From Drechslerella dactyloides (lineage: Eukaryota > Ascomycota > Orbiliomycetes > Orbiliales > Orbiliaceae), in assembly GCA_020064725.1 (NCBI GenBank), contig JAGTWJ010000001.1, positions 3,658,001-3,722,000 of the forward strand: DNA of 64,000 nt. The letters are read 5' to 3'. This document shows, piece after piece, positions 39,401-49,213 of the stretch. A model generated the notes under the pieces. That model was not told where the DNA came from. It saw only the letters and a list, made by a program, of their open reading frames with translations, and searched no databases. Every line of letters starts with the position of its first letter. Positions within the stretch are counted from its first letter, which is position 1. Position numbers and translations under genes: made by a program.

Positions 39401-39582
39401 AGATCCGGAAAGAGCATCTGGCCATCCAATTCGAGGCGCAGAAGGACGAGTGTCGGCGGAAGAAGCTGGAGGCCGAGCTAGAGGAGAGCTTCAAGTTGGC
39501 GATGATGCTCGAGATGGAAGACGAGAGGGATAAGGTGTACAGCTCTGGCCGACAGAGCCACCTCAAGATGCCGATGTTCTAA
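36436..39582 (+). CDS. RING-IBR protein without recognisable RING2, long coiled-coil tail, 1048 aa
   Basis: This is one uninterrupted exon. Residues 1-560 are Ser/Pro-rich and probably disordered. A RING1 begins at C563 (CAMC, then CQHKFCTACL), followed by an IBR with paired cysteines (YCPSSACG, CLVCQFC, CPTC). A short Cys cluster (CTGC and CLC near 700-712) follows, but the GCNHM-type RING2 with the catalytic Cys is absent. From about 780 to 1035 the chain is a highly charged predicted coiled coil rich in E, K, Q and L. It ends with an acidic helix (LEESFKLAMMLEMEDE) resembling a reversed ubiquitin-interacting motif. By family it binds an E2 or ubiquitin. Without RING2 it should act as a plain RING scaffold or non-catalytic partner rather than an RBR thioester ligase. 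I see no frameshift that would explain the loss. Confidence 0.9.
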   Translation: MSSMSGYMFMTGSPFLQDITKQDKETAAQIAAAQLALAGRKASIMLGEDVPDAEPVTRTATASTKGSTDSEEAPPFKRGFGSIFQHRRRKRSKDIKPDSASTASRFDLLSSFRPSSPISFAGLRSNSLIPPDAIRPTSPTSLRVVSPVPGELPEIRTSLDSTPSIHSAHLFNVDTPEPKTNLSAIDILVGGLESIPPRPPPKSYVSAFIPNPKEDPIMSSLSPTTIVKTSNQRPMSPGSSSISHTQLPPLQTRSDSIFSASGSERQMSIGSEEPEMERLRKGSESSEFDGEKDKKRQHWLVPSSPHTNIIDEKLYNELPLDLSEVPLDPGPGPSTAAAAPRPEKDPAMFAQRADSDDEYSSPPPPFEEEETIPKPEFSENLKEHLRGSDLAGNWWRLYAPPPELSYVPESTPIELLNLYNDEQLEFDIRRIQGLPPVDPDAELQAVPRSKRSDSTEESCACSDDISYNSHRASTHTAEGTIFSRRSVATTATSVSDAGAPENASPISPTQPSAAAMARWTAFSKWGPSIRDSLPAYSPMRESFMNMNPLSPNPLNQRKNENGCAMCMEDLSVRRTVIIDCQHKFCTACLRSIVLASLNDEISFPPKCCTTRIPVRAIRAVCNLSEQAAVNHKIREYSQDPADRIYCPSSACGRFIPPEPLHDFRSKCLVCQFCQAKVCPTCRGRAHAEGAVCPKEEQELCTGCEMSGDNCLCKFDEEGLMDWGKTRLYESGNLDELDRQAGEIHSATHGHVQPSMADMGMGIGMRRDFERKVSWEQLAAEESLRNKRDKEKQERKRKEEAQITDLSKRYDKLMKQLENLLEAQSTLMEQRLELVRAGLMAGHEEGEAQLEAILAEEDETLEARLAERAIDLESRLDEELKQLDAKFEEEEDDIIIILTRQHRGKPNRDERIKSAVDRLKLQQSEEKQDVKSQYSTQLSDLRKTVISEIEQIKQEIIQQRQADLEGQYEEWHEAARREYADEKWFAAVREIRKEHLAIQFEAQKDECRRKKLEAELEESFKLAMMLEMEDERDKVYSSGRQSHLKMPMF

Positions 39583-42029
39583 TGCCGTGGAGAGGTTAAG
39601 GTACAGCAGACAGCCATGGATCCAGGGTTGAAGCGTACCGTGCGGACGGTCGAAATTCGTAGCCTGCTGAAAAACAGACAGACAGGTATGACGGACGTAT
39701 CGATCTTGCTTGCATTTGCATTCATTATCATTATATTGCCAGCATCATAAACGACAATCGCTCTTCTTTTTCTCTTTGAACTATCTTTCGGGTGGAGTTT
39801 TTTTCTTTTGTGTAACGGATTTCCTGCCTTTATTCTTCAGCATCGACGGATCTTTTGGTTTTCTTTTATATATTACTTTTATTTTTCGCCGCCGCCGTTT
39901 GCGAGTTTGTGACGGCGTGTATAATATACCCTTTTTCTTTTGGTTTGTATGTATGTTGCAGACGTACAGACAGACCACTTTATGTATTCTTATATATATC
40001 ACTACCATAGTCATTATTTGTACGCGATATGGTACTCTCATCATTCTCATTGATAATTTGGGAGGCCGCTGGCTGGACCAGTCTCCGTGTTCATGCTGCT
40101 CTCGTGTTTGAAGTGCTGGTTGGATGACGGCGGTGCAGCGTCTGATTGGTGGCTCGAGAGTGCTTCTTCATAAAGACCTGCGGGCCGGAACGTTGAACCG
40201 GCCGTCCGGATAGGACAGTTGCACGTTGGATCGGCAGCCGTCTGGTGGTTGGTTGGCAGAGTTTCTTTCAATCACACTTAAGGCCGACTGGTTGGAAATC
40301 AATGAATCCCCGTGCACCGTGAGGGCTACTGGGAGCTGGGTTCTTTTGCAATTGGTTGATGCTTCGTGTAACAGCGGACCCGACATAATTGTATTCCGTA
40401 GCCAAGGGTATCCTAGGTATGGATATTGCAGTCCATTTACAGTATACGTATGCGCCTCTTGAGGTACCGATCACGATGCGTACGTGTACCGCCATTGCCC
40501 AGTGACTACCAAGCCTTGACTCGAATCTATTGGGTTGATTCGATGCTGCCTTATCGTACTGCAGCTGCCTTTTTGTGCGACCATTCAACTTCACCGCCTG
40601 TCCGACACTCAACACACCAAGCTTGGAAGTATACTATTTGCATTTACAATTGCAACTGCGACAGGGAGTTAATAATTGCGATAGGCAGAGTTTTGCGTCC
40701 GGTGTGTGCAAAAGTGCATCTGTTATCGCGGGTCGAGATTGCATGCGGAAGGCCTCAAGCAAACGAGCTGGTCTAAGACAGCGTCAACAGCTCCACATGA
40801 TATCATTTGATTAGCTACCCCGAATCCCGACGACTCCACAGTCAGTCAGTCAGTTATTGATATTTCCAGTCAATACGACGGATTGCAATTTATAATGAAA
40901 TTTGACCGAGCTGTTCCTCAACGGGCATGCGCACGCCCCCGGGGATGCTCTGAAACAGCCTGGCCGACCCTGTTATTAATGAACGATTGGTGCCGACGCA
41001 CATGGGCCGAAATTAACACTACACGCCAAAAGTGTCAACTGCAAACTTCAGACAGAACTCTTGGGCAGTTCTGATCAAGCAGTTAGCTGGATCTTGCCCG
41101 TGACAATTAATTACACGCAGAGGCTGTTGTGACAGCGGGCTCCGCGGGGGTTTTCCCAGCGCTTTGCAAGGCGAGTCGCCCACCAGGTGCCCAATATGCA
41201 ATATTGGCCCATTCTCTGCAGAACCGGGCAATTTCCATGGACACCTCGTGCTCGCAGACGGGTTTCCAGCTGCGGGTGCCCAGGTGAAGCCCAGACGACG
41301 CCGGGGAATCGTTAAACTCTGCAGCTGCCGTTGCAGATGCAAATGGCAGGCGGGACACCATGGCCGCGGCCACGGAGCTAAGGAAGGCGACTGGATGCCT
41401 CGAGGCCTCTCCGCGCAGGTTCCAAGACGGGGGAGGCGATTCGATCGGCGGGCGCAAATGAAGCATTCGCCCAGCAAATCGCAGGCCTCGAAGCACGTAG
41501 CCGGTGCAGCTGCTTTCCTGTTCCTGCATGGAGGCGAGCCAATGAGCGCTGACCGGGTGGCCAGGTTTCGGTGGACAGGCAGCAGAAAATTGCTTTTCCC
41601 CTTAATAAGGCGCGGGTCTGCCCGCTGCACCAGCGGTCATAAGACTTCGCTCGTTCCCTTTCTTCTTCGTCCTCGCGATTGTCGTTCGTTCGTTCATTCG
41701 TCGTCTTTTGATCGATTGCGGTTGCTGTTCAAGTTTGGAAGCGGAGGATAGAGGACGCCAGACTCTCGTTCGGTTTTATTAGATACGTTGTATACGCTCT
41801 TTCTGTGCGACGACTGGTTTATTCTACGAGGCGCCGGAATTCAACGAAACACCATCACGAACACCACCACCACGCTCAACGGCACCCACCAATCGCACCG
41901 ACACTTTCCAGCGGCGAAAACCAAAATTTAGATCCGGAAGGACGCAAAGCCATCTCCCCAACAGGGACAAGGACTACCAATACAGCATATCCTTCCCCTT
42001 CCGAAAACCGCTCGCCGCAATCTCTTGAA
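39583..42029. other. Intergenic region: 3' flank of the RING-IBR gene and promoter of the membrane-protein gene
   Basis: 39.7-40.05 kb is T-rich, typical of a 3' untranslated region and terminator. 40.1-41.6 kb has open frames on both strands (203 codons on the minus strand, 195 on the plus) that look like GC-rich chance frames. A (AGTC)n run lies near 40840-40855. A C/T-rich tract at 41646-41710 probably marks the promoter or leader of the gene starting at 42030. Confidence 0.45.
41646..41710 (+). promoter_or_regulatory. C/T-rich leader tract upstream of the membrane-protein gene
   Basis: A 65-base pyrimidine-rich run containing repeated cgtt units lies some 320-385 bases before the ATG at 42030. 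It fits a fungal core-promoter or leader context. Confidence 0.3.
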
Positions 42030-43308
42030 ATGGTGCAGAACCCAAGGTCGCTCGTTCTCAGAACGGAGATCATCAGTCGCCCTGAAGAGCAGGAGCACAA
42101 TCCGCGATCGCGACCTCAAAGCCCCGCTCCATTCCTGCCGCCCGTGCCATCGCTCCCTAGTATCCAAGTTACGACGCCCACTGGCGAAAGGTTCCCTGCC
42201 GCTGCCCCTCCTGCCTTCGAGGCGACGCCCGCATTAGTACAAAACCGGATCTCCGCCAGCTGGAAAGAACGAGAGGTACGTGATATTATACCATTGTCGG
42301 CATTGTAACGTTCGCTCGTCAATTGGACCCGATCGATTCGATCGATCGGTTGATAGTCTTCAACATGGATTTCCGGCTGACAATGACCCGCCGACAGGCC
42401 GAATTCGACCGCCAGTTCTCCTTCCCACCTCGCGACATGCCCTCGCAGCCGCCCCCCGCATACACCTCGACCGCCATGGCGGGCTCCATGTCGACGACCA
42501 GCCGCCAGCGCCGCCTAAACCTCCCAAAGATCAACCCGCACTCTCGCGTCTCCTCCATCAACCCCTCCAGATCCCCCATCGACTGCCGCAGATGGCACGA
42601 GAAGCGTCGCAACATCGCCTCCATCATCGGCGTCTCCCTCTGCCTGCTGCTCGCCGCCCTCCTGCTCAACTACTGCTACATCCTGCCCAAGCTGCGTCGC
42701 GAACAGGGCGGTGCCGATTCCGACGCCATCGAAGGCTATTGGAACATGGGCTCCACGCGCCTAGAGGTGCAAGCCGACGGCTCGCCGGACGACAAGTGTG
42801 CGGCCAAGGACACGGAGTTCGTGCGCTGCGCGAACAGCCGCTTCCTGACCGACGGCGATGACTACTCGTTTGAGCTGTCGGAGAACGACGACGGCACATT
42901 TACCGGAATCTTCTCCAAGGGCATCTTTAGCGCGAACGAAGAGACAGAGGTCAAGCTGACGCCCAGCAGATACGGTCTCATGTCGCGGCGACTGTACTCC
43001 ACGGACGTCGTGCAGGGCAAGTTGTCGGACGACGGGTGTTGGTACCAGACCGCCTCCTACGTGTGAGTAGATCTTTCATTCCTTCCACTTTGCAGAAATT
43101 GAGAATTCCCCCCGGACGCTAATTAAACGGTGGAAAATGTAGTCTTGTCACAGTCGAGAACGGGAAGCCAACGTTCAAGATTACCGAGCAGCAGATGGTG
43201 TCCGTGGATGGCAACAGCGACTGCATCCTCCCTCAAGGCCGCGCCGACGACTCCTGCCAGTGCATGTTCATCGGCACCAAAAGCTCTCGCCAGAGCCGAC
43301 GCAGGTAG
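42030..43308 (+). CDS. Type II single-pass membrane protein with a PPxY motif, unknown function, 358 aa
   Basis: Exons are 42030-42275, 42398-43062 and 43143-43308; introns of 122 and 80 bases keep phase. The open frame extends upstream of 42030, but its first codon there is GTG, so the first ATG was chosen. Residues 1-154 are Pro/Ser-rich and basic near the membrane (CRRWHEKRR), with a PPAY motif at 101-104. One hydrophobic segment (about 155-178) is followed by an external or lumenal domain of about 180 residues containing several cysteines and W/Y-rich strands (EGYWNMGS, CWYQTASYV, DDSCQCMF). A basic cytosolic flank with no signal peptide suggests the N-terminus stays in the cytosol. I do not recognise the C-terminal domain. 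The PPxY motif is the known ligand of WW domains such as those in Rsp5/Nedd4 ligases. Confidence 0.8.
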
Positions 43309-44250
43309 TTTCGATTGACCGGTCGAAAATACACTCAGCCAAATCTTACAGCCCTTGCATTGTTGATGTTGTATTAGCCCGTAGAGAAAAGCTTATTCGT
43401 AATGTCTAAAATCTGCCCTTTATCGGTGCTTTTCTGCTTACTTGTGTAAGACCACCTTCTATTCTTCTTTAATGGATTATGTATAGCAGACCCTTTATCA
43501 TATACCCTTTACTTTGACGCCCTTACTTGCTTACTTCGCTTCTAATCTCCCTATTGTTTTTTTTTTTTTTCTGGATTCTACTTTTTGCAGTCTGGCGGCT
43601 TTGATTTTCGAATATTGCCAGGCTGCGTTATTACGCGTTCTACGATTTATTGCAGATTCCATTCACATTAGCGATTTTAGTTACGTTCGTACGTTTTATG
43701 CGATGCGCCCCTACTTTCATTTCCTTTCGATTCTCAGGGCGCACTCGCTTGCCTTGTATTGATTCATTACTTTGTAACAACTCGCAATGTATTCTTAACA
43801 TTGTCTTTTTCTGGCAGCCTTGACGCTGTCTACCTATTCGCTTTCCTCGGTTTCATATATATGTGGATGGATGGAGGGGTACTTTATTAATGATATTGCC
43901 CGAATGCTTCGGTGCATCCGGTGCACTAGTTTTTGATATTGCATACCTTTCGATCCAATGACTTGTTTATTTGCCACTTTATTCGATTATTATATTCACG
44001 GTTTAGCTGCCTTTACTAGTTAAGCTTGCATTCTTCGGGACGTTTGTCTAAGGCTTCGTCGATTAGATTTCTGCCAATTGCCCCGACGGCGAGGGGAGAC
44101 ATGTGGCGTAATTTCAAATACAAATATAAGCCATAGGTTGATCGAATATCTATCGTTTGGTGGACGTGAGGTCATAAACTTAGACAGCTGCGACTCATTT
44201 GATGCATGCACGAGTCAGTGAGCGGACCCTGAATCTATGTACTTACACTA
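43309..44250. other. Convergent intergenic region, T-rich
   Basis: This lies between two convergent genes. It is T-rich on the + strand with a run of about 14 T near 43558-43571, consistent with 3' untranslated regions and transcription ends. No coding sequence is seen. Confidence 0.5.
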
Positions 44251-45939
44251 TCAGAGAAAGTCGGTCGCGGCAAGAAGCATGTAGTAGATACACTCTGCCG
44301 TCCGCTCGCCGACCGCTGCGAGGGATATATTCTCCACGTCCTCCGCTACGGCGTCTAGAAATTCGCCAGCGGCACTCGTGGATGTGGCAATTGCGAGCGC
44401 GCGGTGCAGTTGGAGTAGATTGCGCGACGGCGGCGGGATTTCACCGCCGTGTGTGAAGGTTATGGTGTCGTTCGGGGGCAACGGGCGGGGAAGTCTTGAG
44501 CGGCGGAGGGCTTGTATTTTGTAGTTTGTCGTGGCGGGTGTGTCGTTGTCGTTAACGTTGTCGTCGAGGGAAGTGGTGGTGTCCGGGTGGGTGGGCGTCA
44601 GCCATATATGCAGGTTTGCGAAGCGGAAGGCGGCGGAGTGTGAGAGGAGGAGGGCGTTGGTTGGGCCGTCGAGTTTGTGGGAGTGTAGGATGCGCGAGAG
44701 GGAGGGGTGGAGGAATGTTAGCAGTGCGCGGAACTTCATCTTCTCTTTCTACGTGACGTCCATGATATAGTTAGATATAGATTATTATATTGTGATTAGG
44801 ATTGCGGTAGGTATGGTACGTACGACGGTGCGGAAGCTGGTCGAGGCTGACGAGACGGGCAGCTGGTTCGTAGGCGGGATGATGTATGCGCACTGCACGG
44901 GCTCGAATTCGAGGGCCTGTTTTTCAATTTGCGCGGTTGTGAAGAGGTGTTCGACGTTGTAGGGGAGAACGCCCGTGACGGCGCAGCGGAGCTCGTCTCG
45001 CTGACATACCTACGTGATTGTTAATATGATACAAGAAATTGCGAGAAACAGGTGCATCGTATTGATAGCTGATGTGTGGTAAGGCTACGGACTTTTTCTT
45101 GCAGGTTGTGTCGACGCTCTTGTGTGGCTTCGTCGAGCGGGGATTTCGGGTCGTGTTTGAATGGCTCGAGTGTCGGAGCGCACGGTGTCGCCGACGCATA
45201 CTTCCTGACTGCCGACCACAGTATTAGTTCAAATGAAGGTCATGCATCTAAGGACGCACACATGCAAACAAGCGTTAAAGACGAGCACTTCAAGCTCGAT
45301 AATGGGATGGTAGGAGAGTACCGGCTTACAAGGCTGGATTAGGCAAATGACGATATAATCAGCCAGCTGCGACAACCGCTGGAATGCCCTGGCCGCAGAA
45401 GACTCCGTGTACACCGCACGCGACAGCAGTTCTTCGACGGTGGTAATCTTGCATTCCTCGCCGGTTGGAGTCGGCGGGATGACGGTGAGCAGGATTTCAA
45501 AGGCGAGGTTATTCCTCCCTTCGACGCTCGGACACTCATTGTACAGCGTTGATAGGAATACATGTCTCTGATACGTCCTGGGCTGCTGCTTGCCGTGCTG
45601 CAAAAGCTGTTCAAGCATGTGCTTTGAGGAAGGAATAGCCACGCGGTCTGCCTCGGTGGGTGTGGAATTAGCGTCACCATTTGTCGTATCGGTATTTGCG
45701 GCCGACTCCACTGGTGAGGCGTGGTCGACGGCTAGGCTTTTGTTCCAAACCTCGAGCCAGGAGACAGCAAGCTTTCTGATATCCTTGGCGTGCGGCCCGT
45801 CGGGGGTGGTGGATAGGGAGAGGGCGATGAGTGCATCTTGGCCGTCTGGGATGCCGTCGTAGGTTGTAAAAGTGATGCTCTGGTCGACGAGGTGGAAGCC
45901 GTTCCGGCAGCTGGGGATTTGGAATTTTAGGGATGACAT
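44251..45939 (-). CDS. HNH-endonuclease-like fungal protein, probably catalytically degenerate, 469 aa
   Basis: Exons (minus strand) are 45939-45330, 45208-45093, 45009-44824 and 44748-44251, with introns of 121, 83 and 75 bases. All phases fit. The first ATG is 45939. The architecture resembles a fungal HNH_2-type family: an N-terminal helical region, then a core with VCQRDELRCAVTG (243-255), CAYIIP (282-287), and NALLLSHSAAFRF (335-347). In the family the second motif is normally AHI-P with the general-base His, and the third carries a metal-binding His before the F-x-x-F-like end. Here those positions read Tyr284 and Phe345, so nuclease activity may be lost. The third exon has two possible acceptors 9 bases apart (45010 and 45001), differing by three residues. 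Family assignment rests on motif memory and is moderate. Confidence 0.6.
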
Positions 45940-47045
45940 CACGCCTGTGTTTTTTGTACACTGGAGCCGATTAAGTGCCGCGCGATATCATACCGAACAC
46001 GTGTACGCGTACAGAAGATGTTGCAACTACGCCTGTGTAGCTGTCCGTATAGGTATTAAAGCTCCAAGCTTTCGAAGCAGAAATGGTGTTGAGATGTTGG
46101 ATTTTGACTGCGGACTCGTTGACTGAGCTTGCGTGGTATACTGCTGGTGCCTCTCGTAACCTAAGGCTCTCCCTCGCTCAAACTACGATTGCTCATGAGG
46201 GCATCGTAATATCTGCCGAGATGGTGTGTCCCTCGATCCTACTTGCTGGCTGGCTTGGGACGGTCGACGCGACGGGACAGAGTCACGATCGCGATTTGTG
46301 GATAGGGTCTTGCCAAATTACATAAGCAGGCTCCTTTCGCGTTGTGCTTGGCGATGCAGGACAGGCGGCCGCGGCCGAGAAAGGGCCGATGCATCGATGC
46401 CAAATCACTACGTACAACTCGGGGCTGATGCGGGGCGCGAGATGGAGATATTCCATTCAACTGGGTGTATATCTCAAAGCTGTTCGTTCGGCCCAAGATA
46501 TTACAGTACGAGATGTTCAGCCACAATTCCAGCCCGAGGCGGTCTGGGTGTCCTGCCTGTGACGTCGGTAGCGTCGACGGGCCGAGTGCTATCCAACAAG
46601 CTTATTGACTTCGGGGTACATTTCTAATACGCGTGCCCAATCTCGCCGATTTCATTTGGCTTCCCTACCGATGACAAATTCTCAAGCATCCGTCACGCAA
46701 TCGACCCGAACAAGCATTCGTCGCCCGCCTTGATCCGGTAAGTGCCGTCCCGTCGTCAGTGTCGTCGATTCGTCGTCCCCATCTAGCTCCCATGCTCGCG
46801 ATGGCTGGGCTTGCAGGCCTGCATGCTGCAGCGTAAGCTTAGCTTCAGCCAGCCAAGTAACACGCGGGAGCTTACCCCGCCGCCAGCCGTTGCTTGATCG
46901 ATAGCCTTCTAGCTCTATCGACGCTTGACTAGGTAGAATTCGGCTGTTCGCTGACAAAGGTTTAAACTCGGCGAGGTTGATCGATAGACGTGTATATTTA
47001 AAGAAGCCTTCTCCCGTTGAAGAAGCTCCAGCTGGGCAGTCGACA
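45940..47045. other. Divergent intergenic region between the HNH-like and DUF427 genes
   Basis: This is 1.1 kb between divergent starts and presumably holds both promoters. Overlapping frames at 46226-46627 and 46682-47131 have no family support. No other element could be recognised. Confidence 0.4.
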
Positions 47046-47615
47046 ATGACACTCACAGGCAAGATCAAGTCCATCTTCAAGCACGACGACGCATCATCAT
47101 CCAAACCAATGCACGCAACCGCAACCGTCAACGGCGTGCTTATCGCCGAGACCGACCACTATGAAAAGGTTGAGGGCAACATCTACTTCCCGCCCGAGTC
47201 CCTCAAGCAGGAGTACTTTCATAAGACGGACACCACCACCGCCTGTCCGTGGAAGGGCCTGGCGAGCTACTACACCATCGACGTCCATGATGGTATGTCG
47301 ATTTTTCTATAACCGCAGACTTTGAGAGGCATTGAATGACTACGGAGCAGCTCTTCGAGAGCCTTCGTGTGTGCTTGTCGTGACATCATAATATCATTGG
47401 CGGAGGCTGACGGTGGAGACTGTGTGTGCGAGCGACTAGGGTCCCCATTGACCGACGCCGCCTGGTTCTATCCCGAGCCCAAGTCCGCCGCCCAGAACAT
47501 CAAGGACCATGTTGCATTCTGTGAGTGGCGCCCGCTCTGCTTCGAGAAGAATGTGTGGCTTTTCTAATGACGCCCGTGACAACCAGACCCGAACAAGGTC
47601 CATATCAAGACCTAA
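47046..47615 (+). CDS. DUF427 (PF04248) family protein, 118 aa
   Basis: Exons are 47046-47292, 47440-47520 and 47587-47615; introns of 147 and 66 bases keep phase. The product is a single small globular domain with family hallmarks: VNGVLIAET (29-37), VEGNIYFPPESL, CPWKGLASYY, then after splicing DAAWFYPEPKSAA and a C-terminal HVAFYPNKV. DUF427 proteins are found in bacteria and fungi; their biochemical role is not established, and the Pfam name NTP_transf_9 does not prove a reaction. No signal peptide or membrane segment is present, so a cytosolic location is likely. The last exon encodes only nine residues and depends on a TTCTAAT branch site and CAG acceptor just ahead of it. Confidence 0.9.
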
Positions 47616-49213
47616 TCGACCCTCCAAACGTATCAATTCGACATGACGACGGCGGAATAATTGCGTGGTTTTTTTATTTTCTTTTGGCGGTGGTGATTAA
47701 TTGCAGTTGGATCGCATCTTGTTTGCCAATGAGACGGAGCCAGCCTGATACAGCCGGCCGGAGCATGGGGCCTTAATGTTTGTTAAACCGAAGAAATCGA
47801 AATTGAGAAGCAACCTTCCTCAGCTCCGTCTGATGCATGCGCCTGTTGGGACCACGCCTTCATCATATATGAAAAACCTCCCAGTGACGAGAAGCCGTTG
47901 AACGAACGAACGAACGGCTGCTGCACGACAAGGGCATTGTGTCTGCATTGTGTCCGCTCTTGTCGCCTCCTGTCCGGTTGCGGTGACTGACTGGCCGACC
48001 GCCAGACAAGTCCGATATGAGACGTTTGCCCACAGCCAATCACTCGACCTGCCCACCTGCCAAGCTCGAGCCTCGAGAGCGGCGGGGCCATAGAAATAAG
48101 CGCCCGCGCCCTTGGCCCTGCTGCCAGGGCCCCAGCGATTGGATCAATCAGAATGCCCAACCGGGAACCGACAGCGCAGATGAGGCCCTTCTGTGGTGCA
48201 CAAACCGTGAAGGGAGACGCCCAATCAGAGCGCCGGTTGGCTGGGCTGCGAGCTCAAAGTCAGGTCGGTCGGAGATTTTCCCGAGGGCCTGTTGCTATTG
48301 TCTGCGGAGGGAGCGCTCCTTTCGACTTTCTATGACTTCTTCGCTCGCTCGCCCTGAATGACTCGACATCTTTTATTCATCCTCGGTCTGCTTTAATAGC
48401 CCCTGCCGTCCAGAGAATCTTCTTTTCGTCGTCGATGCATGCGTCTGCCGCCCGATTCAACGACGTCCCTCGCTAACGCTGAACCTGCAGTGCACCCTTC
48501 CTGACGACATTCTCGCAGCTGATCTGGACTCGGACAGCTCGATGCGCCCGTAACCCGTCTCCCAGACGCAGACAGGCAGCCATACATACGTACATACGCA
48601 CACACGCTCCTACGTGCATTGCATTGCACTGCATTACCACCGATCTGCTGTGCTGTGCCTTGCAGAGGGCAAGAAAGAAAGCGAAGGGGAGCAATCGAGA
48701 GAGGATACCTGGTCAACAGCTATTTTTAAACTTGGCAGAAGGGCCTCAACAATACTCCGGTAGGCGCTGACATATATCAATCTTGCAGCATTACCAAGTG
48801 CCATCCTCCTCGCCTGAGCGTCACATTTAAATTACCTATCACTTGCAGCAGCAGTACTTAACTACTTGTCTTCATGAGAAAAGCATTTGGCTAACTAACG
48901 GTAGCTAGCGGTTGTCGTGTATCCAGGGTACCGGACGGGCTCAAGTGATATAAGGCCGCGGGTTTCCGAAGTCCTAGCTTCCTTCCTGCGCATTCATTAT
49001 CGATTCGAATCTCCTAGGCCGGCTCCTTTCACTTCGCGGTACATACAGCAATCCTGTCACGATATATAGTAAATTACGCACATTCGATATCCACGTTCAC
49101 TCGCCCACACGACTTGACCGCTCGTTCATTCATTCTGTCATTCATTTACTCGTCCAACCTCTCCAGCAAGGTACACTATCGATAATACATTCCTTCTCTG
49201 ATCAACTATCACG
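47616..49213. other. Intergenic region upstream of the WW-domain gene
   Basis: No gene is seen. A (GAAC)4 microsatellite lies at 47901-47917, and a run of catac/cacac repeats near 48585-48605. The last 150 bases before 49214 are C/T-rich with repeated attc units and probably form the leader of the WW-domain gene. Confidence 0.45.

Noticed and set aside
39710..40111. 133-codon + strand frame after the RING-IBR gene
   Set aside because: Phe/Leu/Ile-rich translation of a T-rich 3' untranslated region; no homology.
41019..41751. Overlapping frames of 203 codons (minus) and 195 codons (plus)
   Set aside because: GC-rich chance frames in a promoter region with no family signal.
41805..42029. N-terminal extension of the membrane-protein frame with a His-rich segment
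   Set aside because: The first codon is GTG; no ATG lies in frame before 42030, so it is probably leader.
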